A stretch of DNA of 15,525 bases from Candidatus Nanopelagicales bacterium. GTDB taxonomy: Bacteria > Actinomycetota > Actinomycetes > S36-B12 > UBA5976. This document shows positions 6,237 to 14,543 of the stretch, in pieces (the first letter of the stretch is position 1; each line of letters begins with the position of its first letter). Under the pieces are notes generated by a model. It was not told the DNA's origin, ran no database searches, and worked only from the letters and a program-made list of their open reading frames with translations. The stretch spans positions 1 to 15,525 of the forward strand of contig JAIOWT010000017.1 of NCBI GenBank assembly GCA_021742025.1. The letters are read 5' to 3'. The position numbers and the translations under genes are program-made.

Positions 6237-7337
6237 ATGAGCACTTCACCGAAAGAGCCAGTAAATGTGACTGGATTCGATCAAGCATCTATCAAATGGG
6301 TCTTTCGCACGATAATCCTTTTCACTGCCGCCGCCATGTTGGGCTTGTGGGTGTTTCAACAAAATGTAAGTTTTATTCTGCTGCTACTACTGGCCTTACT
6401 ATTTGCGGTGGCCATGGAGCCAGCAGTGTCTGCGCTTTCAAATCGTGGCTGGCGACGGGGTTCGGCAACGGGCGTAACGATGCTGGGCATCACAGTACTT
6501 GCAGCTGGATTCCTGGCGCTATTTGGTGGAATTCTGTTTGCTCAGGCATCATCCTTAATTTCTGATTTACCAAATTTAGTAACCGATTTAACGCAATGGA
6601 TTAACAAGACCTTTAACCAAGACTTGGATCCCAACACTCTAATCAATCAGCTAAATGTCCAGCCATCCCAAATAGCTAATTGGGCAAGCAACTTTGCTGG
6701 TGGCTTTGTTGGAATCATTACCGGAATTGTTGGTGGCCTATTTCAACTACTAACGCTTGCCTTGTTTTCTTTTTATCTATCAGCAGATGCTCCCCGCCTT
6801 AAGCGCAAGATTGGTGCATTACTAAATCCTGGCGCCCAAAAAGTTGTTGTAACTACCTGGGAAATCACCGTTAAGAAAACTGGTGGATTCGTAGTTTCCA
6901 AACTATTGCTCGCACTTGCCTCAACTGCCGCGCACTCTATTTTCTTTGCTGCAATCGGATTGCCTTACTGGTTACCACTTGGCTTAATCACGGGTATTAC
7001 AAGTCAGTTCATACCAACCATCGGAACTTACCTGGGAATTTTGATCCCAGTGCTGTTTGCAGTTTTCAATAGTCCAATTGATGCACTTTCCATCATTATC
7101 TTCGCGTCGGTTTACCAGCAGATTGAAAACTATTTACTTTCGCCAAGGCTAAGTAAAATCACGATGGACATTCATCCCGCGATTGCATTTGGATCAGTTA
7201 TAGTCTTTGCAAATCTATTTGGCGCAGTCGGCGCAATTGTTGCCGTGCCTGTAGCCGCAGCGCTGGTAGCGCTATTGGACACCTATAGCAAGCGCTATGA
7301 CTTGATTCCTGAGTTAGTAGAAAACACTAAAGAGTAA
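6237..7337 (+). CDS. AI-2E family transporter (TqsA/PerM-like membrane protein)
   Basis: A 366-residue integral membrane protein of the AI-2E/UPF0118 family. Despite the name, most members have unproven substrates; some export autoinducer-2, others act as Na+(Li+)/H+ antiporters. The architecture fits: paired N-terminal helices (about 20-65), a third near 77-100, a periplasmic alpha-helical region (about 108-150, with repeated polar Asn/Gln), then a C-terminal membrane domain with LALFSFYLSADAPRLK at 174-189, the loop YWLPLGLITGITSQFIPTIG, the conserved YQQIENYLLSPRL and a final GAVGAIVAVPVAA helix. The ATG at 6237 is taken as the start; the long region before the first helix is short and polar. 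It is alone on its strand, faces recO, and its TAA directly abuts the era stop codon. Substrate is not determinable. Confidence 0.85.
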   Translation: MSTSPKEPVNVTGFDQASIKWVFRTIILFTAAAMLGLWVFQQNVSFILLLLLALLFAVAMEPAVSALSNRGWRRGSATGVTMLGITVLAAGFLALFGGILFAQASSLISDLPNLVTDLTQWINKTFNQDLDPNTLINQLNVQPSQIANWASNFAGGFVGIITGIVGGLFQLLTLALFSFYLSADAPRLKRKIGALLNPGAQKVVVTTWEITVKKTGGFVVSKLLLALASTAAHSIFFAAIGLPYWLPLGLITGITSQFIPTIGTYLGILIPVLFAVFNSPIDALSIIIFASVYQQIENYLLSPRLSKITMDIHPAIAFGSVIVFANLFGAVGAIVAVPVAAALVALLDTYSKRYDLIPELVENTKE

Positions 7338-8246
7338 TTAAAAACCAAGTCTTGATAACTGCTTAGGATCTCGCTGCCAATCTTTGGCAATCTTGACCCG
7401 AATGTCTAAGAAAACCGGAACGCCCAACATTTTGCTGATTGCAATTCGAGCTTCAGTTCCAACTTCCTTTAAACGGCTGCCACCCTTGCCAATCACAATG
7501 TGCTTTTGACTTTCCCGCTCCACATAAATCAGGGCATAGATATCCATAATTGGCCTATCTTCAGGTCGATCTGCACGCATCGCCATTTCGTCAATTACAA
7601 CTGCAATCGAGTGTGGCAATTCATCGTGAACTCCCTCGAGCGCAGATTCCCGAATCAATTCAGCAATCATGATTAGCTCCGGCTCGTCGGTGAGTTCGCC
7701 GCCGGGATAAAGAATTTGGCCCTCTGGCAACATTCCCATAAGTAAATTGCTAAGTAGATCGACCTGATTATCTGCAACTGCAGAAACTGGAACCAATTCT
7801 GCCCAGTCAATTCCAAGTTCTTGGCCTAGTTTTTGAACTGCAAGCAACTGCTCACCGACCGCTTGTTTATCGGTGGTGTCGATCTTTGTAACGACTGCAA
7901 CCTTTTTTACTCGTGGAATCGCAGCAATCTGTTCAGCAATAAACCTGTCGCCAGGACCAATTGCCTCATTTGCTGGAAAACACATCACAACAACATCAAC
8001 TTCAGACCAAGTATCTGCAACTAGCGCATTAAGTCTTTCGCCCAGGAGTGTCTTTGGCTTATGGACTCCGGGGGTATCAATCAAAATCAATTGGCCTTCG
8101 AGTTTTGTTACGATTCCCCGAATTGTATGTCGAGTTGTTTGTGGTCGGTCAGAAGTGATTGCTACCTTTTGCCCTACCAAAGCGTTAGTTAACGTCGATT
8201 TACCAACGTTTGGACGACCCACAATGCAGGTAAAGCCACTACGCAT
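7338..8246 (-). CDS. era: GTPase Era
   Basis: Essential ribosome-assembly GTPase that binds the 3' end of 16S rRNA during 30S maturation. The 302-residue product has G1 GRPNVGKS (10-17), the G2 region around RPQTTRH (34-40), G3 DTPG (57-60), G4 TKID (120-123), G5 SA (155-156), and a C-terminal KH domain with IVIGKGGSRLKEVG (250-263). I chose the ATG at 8246-8244 because GGAG lies 7 bases upstream, the N-terminus matches the family, and length is normal. The frame stays open for 29 codons upstream, but that would run deep into the preceding gene. It overlaps the EamA gene by 8 bases and is the last gene of the hrcA run. A ybeY-era linkage is common in bacteria; here two other genes sit between them and the HlyC/CorC gene. 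Confidence 0.96.
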   Translation of the reverse strand: MRSGFTCIVGRPNVGKSTLTNALVGQKVAITSDRPQTTRHTIRGIVTKLEGQLILIDTPGVHKPKTLLGERLNALVADTWSEVDVVVMCFPANEAIGPGDRFIAEQIAAIPRVKKVAVVTKIDTTDKQAVGEQLLAVQKLGQELGIDWAELVPVSAVADNQVDLLSNLLMGMLPEGQILYPGGELTDEPELIMIAELIRESALEGVHDELPHSIAVVIDEMAMRADRPEDRPIMDIYALIYVERESQKHIVIGKGGSRLKEVGTEARIAISKMLGVPVFLDIRVKIAKDWQRDPKQLSRLGF

Positions 8247-9186
8247 TTGAAGTCTCCAAGGATGGTTTTGTTGGGGTTCGTGATTCAACGATACCCAGAA
8301 GCGCAAGTGCACCGATAATAACTGCGCAGCCAATCCAGCCGCGCAGATTCATCGCTTCACCCAAAATGAATACTCCCATCAAAGTGGCTAATACCGGTTC
8401 TGCCAATGTCAAAGTTGAAACCGTGCCAGGGCTCAAGTGAGTTAACCCATTTCCAAACAAAATGTAGCCAAGTGCTGTTGTGGCCAATCCGATATACAAC
8501 ACAAAACCAACCAAGACCGCACTGTTAATCCAAGCGCTTGTAAACAAGACAATGGGAAGAGACAAAACTGCGCCAATTCCAAAAGCTGCGCCCAATACTT
8601 CTGCGCCCGTCACATCGTGAGTACGAGTCAGACGAACTCCAAAGACCGTAAAGATCGCATACATAACCCCAGAAATAAAAACAGCGAAGAATCCTAAATT
8701 GTCACGAACTTCGCTGACACCAGTTATCAGCGCTAGCCCAACAACTCCCATAAGCGTCGATACTGCCCAAATCACTGTTGGTTTTCCGGTACCAACCATC
8801 CAACCCAGAACCCCAGCAAAAAAAGGGGCGGTTGCCAGCGCTCCGAGTGTGCCCATCGCTACCCCGATGCGGGCTGCGCCAATGAAGAATGAGATTTGAT
8901 ATGAAAGCACAGCCAAAGCCATAACCCAAACGATTGGCAGTTTGATTAGCTTTCGTAACCCAGCAGTCCCGTATCGAATTGCAGCATAAGCTGCTAGGCC
9001 GATTCCACCGAGGAATACTCGCCAAGCGCCAACTGAGATGCTGCTTCCTGGAAAGTCTAAATACGCTCGACCAGTTGCACTTGTGCTGAACAAAACACAT
9101 GCCAGTAAAACTGATACGACTGCTAGTTGTCGGCCATTGGTGGTCGATGCATGCCGTGCAGCAGACCCGGCACGCGAGGTTGTCAC
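8239..9186 (-). CDS. EamA/DMT-superfamily transporter (drug/metabolite efflux type)
   Basis: A 315-residue inner-membrane protein with about ten hydrophobic helices arranged as two EamA repeats, the usual size for the family. The first repeat covers about 22-160 (LLACVLFSTSATGRAYL ... WRVFLGG ... APFFAGVLGWMVG), the second about 168-300, ending with the typical LTLAEPVLATLMGVFILGE and GWIGCAVIIGALAL segments. Such carriers move amino acids, sugars or other metabolites; substrate is unknown. The GTG start at 9186 forms a GTGA overlap with the preceding gene's stop, and its TAG lies inside the start of era, so it is translationally locked to both neighbours. A basic, Ser-rich 18-residue tail precedes the first helix. 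Its position inside a ribosome-maturation operon is unusual. Confidence 0.85.
   Translation of the reverse strand: MTTSRAGSAARHASTTNGRQLAVVSVLLACVLFSTSATGRAYLDFPGSSISVGAWRVFLGGIGLAAYAAIRYGTAGLRKLIKLPIVWVMALAVLSYQISFFIGAARIGVAMGTLGALATAPFFAGVLGWMVGTGKPTVIWAVSTLMGVVGLALITGVSEVRDNLGFFAVFISGVMYAIFTVFGVRLTRTHDVTGAEVLGAAFGIGAVLSLPIVLFTSAWINSAVLVGFVLYIGLATTALGYILFGNGLTHLSPGTVSTLTLAEPVLATLMGVFILGEAMNLRGWIGCAVIIGALALLGIVESRTPTKPSLETSNA
8254..8257 (-). promoter_or_regulatory. Shine-Dalgarno sequence deciding the era start
   Basis: The minus strand reads GGAG seven bases before ATG at 8246, inside the last codons of the EamA gene. It supports the 302-residue Era over a longer in-frame reading. Confidence 0.7.
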
Positions 9187-9527
9187 GTTAATCGGACATC
9201 GACAGGACTGCCGATTTCACCAATTATGTAAACCGGAACTCCCGCACCGGCAAAGGCCCGAACTAATTCAATATCGGGATCCTCGAAGCTGTATTCATTC
9301 TGTGGCGAGATAACGATCGACTCTGCGCCGGTAGATCCTGAAGCAACTGCTTGAGCTACAACCATTTCTACTGCAGACAAATTCAAAGATCCGATCGAAA
9401 CTTCTGCGCTGGCATAAGTTCGACCAGTTTCATCGCGAAGTGCTGCACCGACTTTAGCCTGAACTCTAGAACGAGCACCTTTCGCTAGTGTCGCTAACTT
9501 GTCGTCTTCCGGATTCCAGTCACTCAT
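9183..9527 (-). CDS. Degenerate cytidine-deaminase-fold protein (zinc-binding residues absent)
   Basis: A 114-residue protein often annotated as cytidine deaminase in actinobacteria because of weak similarity: NPEDDKLATLAKGARSR near residue 5, AALRDETGRTYASAEVSIGSLNLSA at 28-52, and AVASGSTGAESIVI after that. It has no cysteine at all. The position of the Cys/His-Ala-Glu zinc and catalytic motif reads Ser51-Ala52-Val53, and no PCxxC is present, so deamination by the known mechanism is not possible. Its role may be regulatory or structural; function unknown. I prefer the ATG at 9527 (overlapping the upstream stop by 8 bases and giving MSDWNPEDDK) to one at 9542 that adds MKLIQ. It forms a GTGA overlap with the EamA gene. 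The same gene sits upstream of era in other actinobacteria from memory, suggesting conserved function. Confidence 0.75.
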   Translation of the reverse strand: MSDWNPEDDKLATLAKGARSRVQAKVGAALRDETGRTYASAEVSIGSLNLSAVEMVVAQAVASGSTGAESIVISPQNEYSFEDPDIELVRAFAGAGVPVYIIGEIGSPVDVRLT

Positions 9528-10815
9528 TTGAATCAACTTCATCTTCAGTTGTGAAAGTATCCCGTGAGATAACTACGGTATCGATTCGATGCCGACGGCC
9601 AGCTGTTGATTCTGCAGTCAAAGTCCAGTTTTCAATCTCAACCCTTGCCCCAGGAATTGGAACGATACCAAGTCGCTTAGCCATAAGACCACCAACAGTG
9701 TCTACACCTTCATCCGAAATCTCGGTCTCGAGTAATTCTGCAAGGTCATCAATATGAAGTCGTGAGCTAACTCGATACTCGCCATTAGCTAACTCTTCAA
9801 TGTCAGGTCCAAGTACATCGTGCTCATCAGAAATCTCACCGACGATTTCTTCAATAACATCTTCGATTGTTACAAGTCCGGCAGTGCCACCGTATTCATC
9901 AACTAAAACAGCTAAGTGGGTTCGCGCGCTTTGCATATCTCGCAATAGTTCGTCGACGCTTCGGCTATCGGGAACCATGAAGGCTGGGCGCATTAGGTCT
10001 GAAACTCGCTCAGTGCTCTGTGACTCTTGGTGTTCAAATACTCGACGAGCTATGTCTTTGACATAAACCACGCCAACGATGTCATCGATCCCCTCACCTA
10101 CTACCGGGATTCTGGAGTAACCAGAGCGAAGCCCAAGTGACATGGCTTGTCGCAAAGTCTTGTGGGATTCAATCCACACCATCTCAGTTCGTGGAACCAT
10201 TACTTCCCGGGCGATAGTGTCGCCTAGTTCGAAGACGGAGTGAATCATTTGTCGCTCATCATCTTCAATCACCGAATCGGCACCAGCCATGTCCACCAAT
10301 TCGCGCAATTCTGCTTGCGTTGAAAATGGACCTTCGCGGAAACCTTGACCAGGAGTAATGGCATTTCCAACCAAAATGAACAGGCGACTCATAGGTCCAA
10401 AGACACTGGTGACAAAGCGTGTTATGCGCACAGTTGAGAGTGCAATCTTGTCTGCCTTTTGGCGACCCAAAGTTTGCGGAGCGACGCCAAGAACTATGTA
10501 ACCAACTAGAACCATAATTGCTGACGAAGCAACTAAAGCTGCGTTATTGTCGACAAAAATGTTTAAGCAAGCGGTAGTTACCAAAACAATTGCGATCGTA
10601 GACAACGTCAGATGAGCAAATAGCAATGAATTTACATATTTTGCTCGATCATCAAGCAACTTGCTAAGGCGACTAGCGCGCTTACTTCCGTCTTTGCGAA
10701 GCTGGTCAATCGTGGCTTTACTTACCCGAGCTAATGCGGTTTCAGTGGCAACAAATACTGCAGCCAAAAGGACCATCACACTGGCTAACACCAACAATGA
10801 AACATTTTGACTCAA
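9520..10815 (-). CDS. HlyC/CorC (CNNM-like) family protein with tandem CBS domains
   Basis: A 431-residue membrane protein with the three-part HlyC/CorC layout: DUF21/CNNM transmembrane domain at about 1-170 with hydrophobic helices near 5-25, 60-85 and 90-115; a CBS pair at about 200-320 (REVMVPRTEMVWI, GYSRIPVVG, VVYVKDIAR, DLMRPAFMVPDS, AVLVDEYGGTAGLVTIEDVIEEIVGEI); and a CorC_HlyC C-terminal domain (GVDTVGGLMAKRLGIVPIPG ... IENWTL). Members are implicated in Mg2+/Co2+ extrusion; hemolysin annotation is historical. The usual G-E-x-x-PK membrane motif reads LGVAPQTLGRQ here. I accept TTG at 10815 because it overlaps the ybeY stop as TTGA and gives the complete first helix; the next ATG would cut into that helix. 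It ends 8 bases inside the CDA-like gene. Confidence 0.88.
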   Translation of the reverse strand: MSQNVSLLVLASVMVLLAAVFVATETALARVSKATIDQLRKDGSKRASRLSKLLDDRAKYVNSLLFAHLTLSTIAIVLVTTACLNIFVDNNAALVASSAIMVLVGYIVLGVAPQTLGRQKADKIALSTVRITRFVTSVFGPMSRLFILVGNAITPGQGFREGPFSTQAELRELVDMAGADSVIEDDERQMIHSVFELGDTIAREVMVPRTEMVWIESHKTLRQAMSLGLRSGYSRIPVVGEGIDDIVGVVYVKDIARRVFEHQESQSTERVSDLMRPAFMVPDSRSVDELLRDMQSARTHLAVLVDEYGGTAGLVTIEDVIEEIVGEISDEHDVLGPDIEELANGEYRVSSRLHIDDLAELLETEISDEGVDTVGGLMAKRLGIVPIPGARVEIENWTLTAESTAGRRHRIDTVVISRDTFTTEDEVDSNE

Positions 10816-11282
10816 GCTAAGCCACGAGCGTTGCGCTCACCTTCCCATTGTGCAAGCAGCTGAGCCTGCAACCCGAACATAACTTTGTGCTCATCTGGTT
10901 CAGCATGATCATGTCCAAGTAAATGCAAAATGCCATGCGTCAATAACAATCGCAATTCAACTTCCATGCTGTGACCAGCTTGTTGACCCTGTCGAGCGGC
11001 GACTGCTGGGCAAAGCACAACATCGCCTAGAACTCCCTCATCACTTACTCGATCAGGAGTACCCGCCCGAAGTTCGTCCATGGGAAAACTTAAAACATCA
11101 GTTGGACCAGGTTCGTCCATGAACTTCTCATGCAAGGTAGCCATGGCAATTTCATCTACCAATAGCACGGACAACTCCGCTGCTGGATTGATGTGCAAAC
11201 TACGCAGTACAAACTGAGCCTGCGAAGAGATTTCTAGTTCGTTTACTTCAAAGTCAGATTCGTTGTTAACGTCAATAGACAT
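10812..11282 (-). CDS. ybeY: Endoribonuclease YbeY (rRNA maturation and quality control)
   Basis: Single-strand-specific metal-dependent RNase acting in 16S rRNA 3'-end maturation and 70S ribosome quality control. The 156-residue product carries HGILHLLGHDH at 116-126, with the three zinc-binding histidines His116, His120 and His126, plus the upstream family block HEKFMDEPGPTDVLSFPMDE at 51-70 and LGDVVLCP at 85-92. An acidic N-terminal stretch precedes the domain. The ATG at 11282 is 2 bases after the phoH stop, with AGGA at a loose spacing upstream. Its stop overlaps the TTG start of the HlyC/CorC gene. The phoH-ybeY-corC order is conserved across many bacteria. Confidence 0.95.
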   Translation of the reverse strand: MSIDVNNESDFEVNELEISSQAQFVLRSLHINPAAELSVLLVDEIAMATLHEKFMDEPGPTDVLSFPMDELRAGTPDRVSDEGVLGDVVLCPAVAARQGQQAGHSMEVELRLLLTHGILHLLGHDHAEPDEHKVMFGLQAQLLAQWEGERNARGLA

Positions 11283-11284
11283 AT

Positions 11285-12289
11285 TTAGGAGTTCCTACGA
11301 TCTGGACGCTGATCCTGGGAAGCGCGCTTTTCTTCGTACCGACCGTAAGCATCGACAATTTGGCCAACTAATTTGTGTCGCACCACATCTGTTGAAGTTA
11401 GTTCGCAAAATGCTACGTCATCGACGTCAGTCAAGATATCTCGAACAACCCGCAAGCCACTGGCAGTACCACTTGGTAAGTCGATTTGTGTAACGTCTCC
11501 GGTGATAACCATGGTGGATCCAAACCCAAGTCTGGTTAAAAACATTTTCATTTGTTCAGCCGAGGTATTTTGGGCTTCATCCAAAATAATGAACGCATCG
11601 TTAAGTGTGCGACCGCGCATGTAGGCCAATGGCGCAACTTCAATAGTTCCACTTGTCATCAAACGTGGAATTGAGTCAGGATCGACCATGTCATGCAATG
11701 CATCGTAAAGCGGACGCAAGTACGGGTCGATTTTTTCACTCAAAGTTCCAGGTAGAAAACCTAAGCGCTCTCCTGCTTCAACAGCGGGTCGAGTAAGAAT
11801 GATTCGAGTTACCTGTTTACTTTGCAATGCTTGAACCGCTTTTGCCACCGCAAGGTATGTCTTACCAGTTCCAGCCGGACCGATTCCGAAAACAATTGTG
11901 TTTTCGTCAATCGCGTCTACATAACGTTTTTGGTTTAAGGTTTTCGCCCGAATGGTGCGACCACGACTAGAAAGTATGTTTGCAGTCAAGACATCAGCTG
12001 GACGAACATCAGAGCGAAGCATCGCGATGGATCGCTCGACTGATTCAGGTGTTAGACCTTGCCCAGTGCGCAGCATTACTAACATTTCTGAGATCAAAGT
12101 TTCGATTAGATCAACGCTTGGTTTCGGTCCATCAATTGTGATTTCATTACCGCGCACCAAAATGACTGAGTCGGAGAAAGACTTTTCAATAACTCTAATA
12201 AGTTCATCGCGTGCGCCCGTAACTGAAACCATCGGAGTGGAAGTTGGCACGATCACCACGGTGTGGGATGGCGAGGCAGAGACTGTCAT
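11285..12289 (-). CDS. phoH: PhoH-family P-loop ATPase (PhoH/PhoL)
   Basis: Cytoplasmic ATPase of the PhoH family, predicted or shown in some species to have RNA-unwinding activity, functionally linked to YbeY. The 334-residue product has an N-terminal small RNA-binding-like domain (about 10-110) and a helicase-like ATPase core: QKRYVDAIDENTIVFGIGPAGTGKT with Walker A at 137-144, LTRPAVEAGERLGFLPGTLSEK, Walker B IILDEAQN at 234-241, and MVITGDVTQIDLP at 260-271. I chose the ATG at 12289; the frame stays open 38 codons further but would overlap the HIT gene with a Cys/Met-rich tail. AGGTCAA just upstream is a weak ribosome-binding site. It follows the HIT gene by 40 bases and leads directly into ybeY (2-base gap). 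Confidence 0.93.
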   Translation of the reverse strand: MTVSASPSHTVVIVPTSTPMVSVTGARDELIRVIEKSFSDSVILVRGNEITIDGPKPSVDLIETLISEMLVMLRTGQGLTPESVERSIAMLRSDVRPADVLTANILSSRGRTIRAKTLNQKRYVDAIDENTIVFGIGPAGTGKTYLAVAKAVQALQSKQVTRIILTRPAVEAGERLGFLPGTLSEKIDPYLRPLYDALHDMVDPDSIPRLMTSGTIEVAPLAYMRGRTLNDAFIILDEAQNTSAEQMKMFLTRLGFGSTMVITGDVTQIDLPSGTASGLRVVRDILTDVDDVAFCELTSTDVVRHKLVGQIVDAYGRYEEKRASQDQRPDRRNS

Positions 12290-12297
12290 TTGACCTA

Positions 12298-12303
12298 ATT
12301 CTA
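12298..12303 (-). promoter_or_regulatory. Possible internal -10 element before phoH
   Basis: The minus strand reads CCATAGAATTAGG, in which TAGAAT matches TATAAT at five of six positions, in the 40-base gap between the HIT gene and phoH, 8 bases from the phoH ATG. No recognisable -35 lies 17-18 bases upstream. It is the largest gap inside the run, so a secondary promoter here is plausible but unproven. Confidence 0.25.
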
Positions 12304-12329
12304 TGGCAGAAACTAAAAGTCTGAGTCGG

Positions 12330-12680
12330 CTATCCCGGAGGCCAAGACAGGCTTCGGCCGCCCAATACATGGAAATGCACATGTGCAACGGACTGGCCAG
12401 CATCTTCCCCGTTATTGGTCACAATTCGGTAACCGTTGGCCAGGCCCTCTTGTTGTGCCACGTTCGTTGCCAAGGTCAAGAGCTCGCTAGCCAATAATGG
12501 GTTGCTCGCCATCAGATCAGTTACGTCTGCGTAATGACTCTTTGGAATTACTAGCACATGTGTTGGAGCCTTTGGATCAATGTCGCGAAAAGCTATTGCA
12601 TTATCAGATTCCAAAATAACATCCGTTGGAATCACGCCAGATGAAATCTTGCAAAATAAGCAATCAGGTTCTGTACTCAT
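12330..12680 (-). CDS. HIT-family nucleotide hydrolase (HinT-like)
   Basis: A 116-residue histidine-triad protein that hydrolyses purine nucleoside phosphoramidates or adenylates. It begins CLFCKISSGVIPTDVI with Cys7/Cys10, and ends with the HIT motif GQSVAHVHFHVLGGR, where His100, His102 and His104 form the triad and His102 is expected to be the nucleophile. THVLVIPKSHY at 40-50 is the conserved substrate-loop region. Length is normal for bacterial HinT, and the ATG at 12680 lies 11 bases after the rsmE stop with AGG close upstream. The cell substrate is unknown. HIT genes beside rsmE and phoH are frequent in actinobacteria. Confidence 0.92.
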   Translation of the reverse strand: MSTEPDCLFCKISSGVIPTDVILESDNAIAFRDIDPKAPTHVLVIPKSHYADVTDLMASNPLLASELLTLATNVAQQEGLANGYRIVTNNGEDAGQSVAHVHFHVLGGRSLSWPPG

Positions 12681-12691
12681 AACTACCTGAC

Positions 12692-13426
12692 CTAAGACCA
12701 GCGCTGGCTGCGCATTAGGAGTCCGCCCACTGCAATCGCACCTGCTGTTGACGTGCGCATCACACTTGCACCCATGTGTACTACTCGCGCACCAGAATTT
12801 GAAAATGCTGCAAGTTCATCTGGTGAAATTCCACCCTCAGGACCCACGACAATCATGATGGTTCCTTGCTCTCTAATTGCGCACGCAGCTAAGGCCTGAT
12901 CCGCACTTTCATGCAATACAAATACGCTTTGCGCTTGCGACATCAATTCGCAAACCTGGGCTGTTGTTTGTAACTCAGAAATTTCAGGAATCCATGCGCG
13001 TCGGGATTGCTTAGCTGACTCGCGCGAAGTGCGACGCCACTTCTCGAGTCCCTTTTCAATGGAATCCCACTTGCCTATTGAGTGCTCAGCCCGCCACGGA
13101 ATGATTGAATCAGCACCAACTTCGGTAAGCATTTCAACGGCAAGCTCTGCGCGTTCTCCCTTGGCAAGAGCCTGCACGACAATAAATTTTGGTTCCGGTG
13201 CATCTTCAAAAGTAAATTGATCAATGCTCAAATCCAAGCTGTGCTTGTGCACCTTAACCACAGTGGCAACTGCTCGCGATCCTTGACCGTCACACAGATG
13301 AATTACTTCACCTTCGCGCATTCGCTTAACGGTCGCAGCATGCCGCCCTTCATCGCCATCCAGCGTGAAGGATTTAGTCTCTTTAGAAATCTCGCCTGGG
13401 CTAACCAGGAATACTGCAGCAGTCAT
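12692..13426 (-). CDS. rsmE: 16S rRNA (uracil-1498-N3)-methyltransferase RsmE
   Basis: SPOUT-class methyltransferase that makes m3U1498 in 16S rRNA using S-adenosylmethionine. The 244-residue product has an N-terminal PUA-like domain ([24 protein letters not shown] at 27-50) and the C-terminal trefoil-knot domain, with [11 protein letters not shown] (84-94), KLTEVGA-type helix (here MLTEVGAD, 99-106), [28 protein letters not shown] (131-149), [10 protein letters not shown] (195-204) and the knot loop [15 protein letters not shown] (218-232). The usual RTETA is RTSTA here, a variant I believe is normal in actinobacteria. The ATG overlaps the dnaJ stop as ATGA. dnaJ-rsmE adjacency is widely conserved in Gram-positive and actinobacterial genomes. 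Confidence 0.94.
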   Translation of the reverse strand: MTAAVFLVSPGEISKETKSFTLDGDEGRHAATVKRMREGEVIHLCDGQGSRAVATVVKVHKHSLDLSIDQFTFEDAPEPKFIVVQALAKGERAELAVEMLTEVGADSIIPWRAEHSIGKWDSIEKGLEKWRRTSRESAKQSRRAWIPEISELQTTAQVCELMSQAQSVFVLHESADQALAACAIREQGTIMIVVGPEGGISPDELAAFSNSGARVVHMGASVMRTSTAGAIAVGGLLMRSQRWS

Positions 13427-14541
13427 CGGGCGGTAAACGCATCCTTAAGTTTGCCGAACAAGCTTGATGATTGTTCGTGTAATTGACCAGAAGGAGTTTC
13501 CTCGCCACGCAAACTTGCCAATTGCCTGATCAAATCCTCTTGAGTTTGATCTAGGCCGGTTGGTGTGAGAATTTCTAGATGAACTACTAGGTCACCTCGG
13601 CCAGAACTTCTAAGTCTTGGCATTCCTTGACCACGCAAAGTAACCGTTGATCCAGACTGAGTTCCTGGCTTAACGTGAATTGGCGCAGTCCCGTCTAATG
13701 TTTCAAGTTCCATAGTTGCGCCAAGTGCCGCGGCTGTCATTGGCAGCGACATGGTTGCATGTAATTGATCTCCATTGCGCTGGAAAACTGGATGCGGCAA
13801 TTCAATTAGTTCGACGTAAAGGTCGCCCGCTGGTCCGCCACCTGGTCCAACTTCACCTTGGCCTGTCATCTGAATTCGAGTGCCACCTTCAACACCAGGT
13901 GGGATCTGGACTGACAGAGTACTTCTAGTTCGAACTCGACCATCGCCGGCGCATTCCGCACAAGGATGTGGATTAAGCGATCCAAAACCTTGGCACTGTG
14001 GGCACTGCCGTGATGTCATTACTTGACCTAAGAAAGATTTCTGGACTGACTGAACTTCACCACGTCCAGCACACATGGTGCAGCTCACGATGTTTTGTCC
14101 CGCCGAAGTTCCTTCACCAGCGCATGACGTGCAAGTAACTGCAGTATCGACAGCAAATTCCCGGGTTGATCCAAATGCAGCTTCATCCAGAGTTACTTGA
14201 AGTCTGATTAACGCGTCTTGGCCTCGACGCTTACGTGACCTAGGACCACGCTGGCCACCGCCGCCAAAGAAAGCATCGACAATGTCTCCGAAACCAAACC
14301 CCGCTGCTGAGTTAAAGCCACCACCGGAAGAAAACGGATCGCCGCCAAGATCAAACATCTCGCGCTTTTGGGGATCAGACAAAACTTCATAGGCCGAAGT
14401 GACATCTTTAAATCGTTCGCCAGCTTCGGCGCCAGGATTTACATCTGGGTGAAGTTCTCGGGCCAGCTTTCGATATGCACGCTTAATCTCCTCTTGAGTT
14501 GCTTCCCGAGTTACACCCAAAACTTTGTAGTAGTCAGTCAT
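13423..14541 (-). CDS. dnaJ: Chaperone DnaJ (hrcA-linked type, DnaJ2)
   Basis: Type I J-protein that stimulates DnaK ATPase and delivers unfolded clients. The 372-residue product has a J domain at about 1-70 with HPD at 31-33, a Gly/Phe-rich linker (about 66-97), a zinc domain with four CxxCxGxG repeats (137-144, 154-161, 180-187, 194-201; both zinc sites complete), and two beta-domains with the C-terminal dimerisation region. Basic stretch RSRKRRG at 101-107 precedes the zinc region. The ATG at 14541 is 2 bases after the hrcA stop and is preceded by AAGGA at a spacing of 9. In actinobacteria the hrcA-linked copy is separate from the dnaK-grpE-dnaJ1 locus; no dnaK or grpE is present in this window. 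Confidence 0.95.
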   Translation of the reverse strand: MTDYYKVLGVTREATQEEIKRAYRKLARELHPDVNPGAEAGERFKDVTSAYEVLSDPQKREMFDLGGDPFSSGGGFNSAAGFGFGDIVDAFFGGGGQRGPRSRKRRGQDALIRLQVTLDEAAFGSTREFAVDTAVTCTSCAGEGTSAGQNIVSCTMCAGRGEVQSVQKSFLGQVMTSRQCPQCQGFGSLNPHPCAECAGDGRVRTRSTLSVQIPPGVEGGTRIQMTGQGEVGPGGGPAGDLYVELIELPHPVFQRNGDQLHATMSLPMTAAALGATMELETLDGTAPIHVKPGTQSGSTVTLRGQGMPRLRSSGRGDLVVHLEILTPTGLDQTQEDLIRQLASLRGEETPSGQLHEQSSSLFGKLKDAFTAR

Positions 14542-14543
14542 GT

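Noticed and set aside
7375..7389. TGCCAA-TCT-TTGGCA hairpin downstream of the AI-2E-family stop, as its terminator
   Set aside because: Six pairs with a three-base loop, no T-tract, and it lies in the coding sequence of the Era C-terminus (codons for AKDWQ), so chance is more likely.
7873..8250. Long open frame on the plus strand opposite era, and similar antisense frames opposite dusB, glyS and dnaJ
   Set aside because: They have Ser/Arg/Thr-rich composition typical of antisense reading of a real gene, no family motif and no ribosome site; the opposite strand codes for clear conserved proteins.
13423..14541. dnaK/grpE partner operon expected next to dnaJ
   Set aside because: Upstream is hrcA and downstream is rsmE; this is the hrcA-linked copy, and the dnaK locus must be elsewhere.
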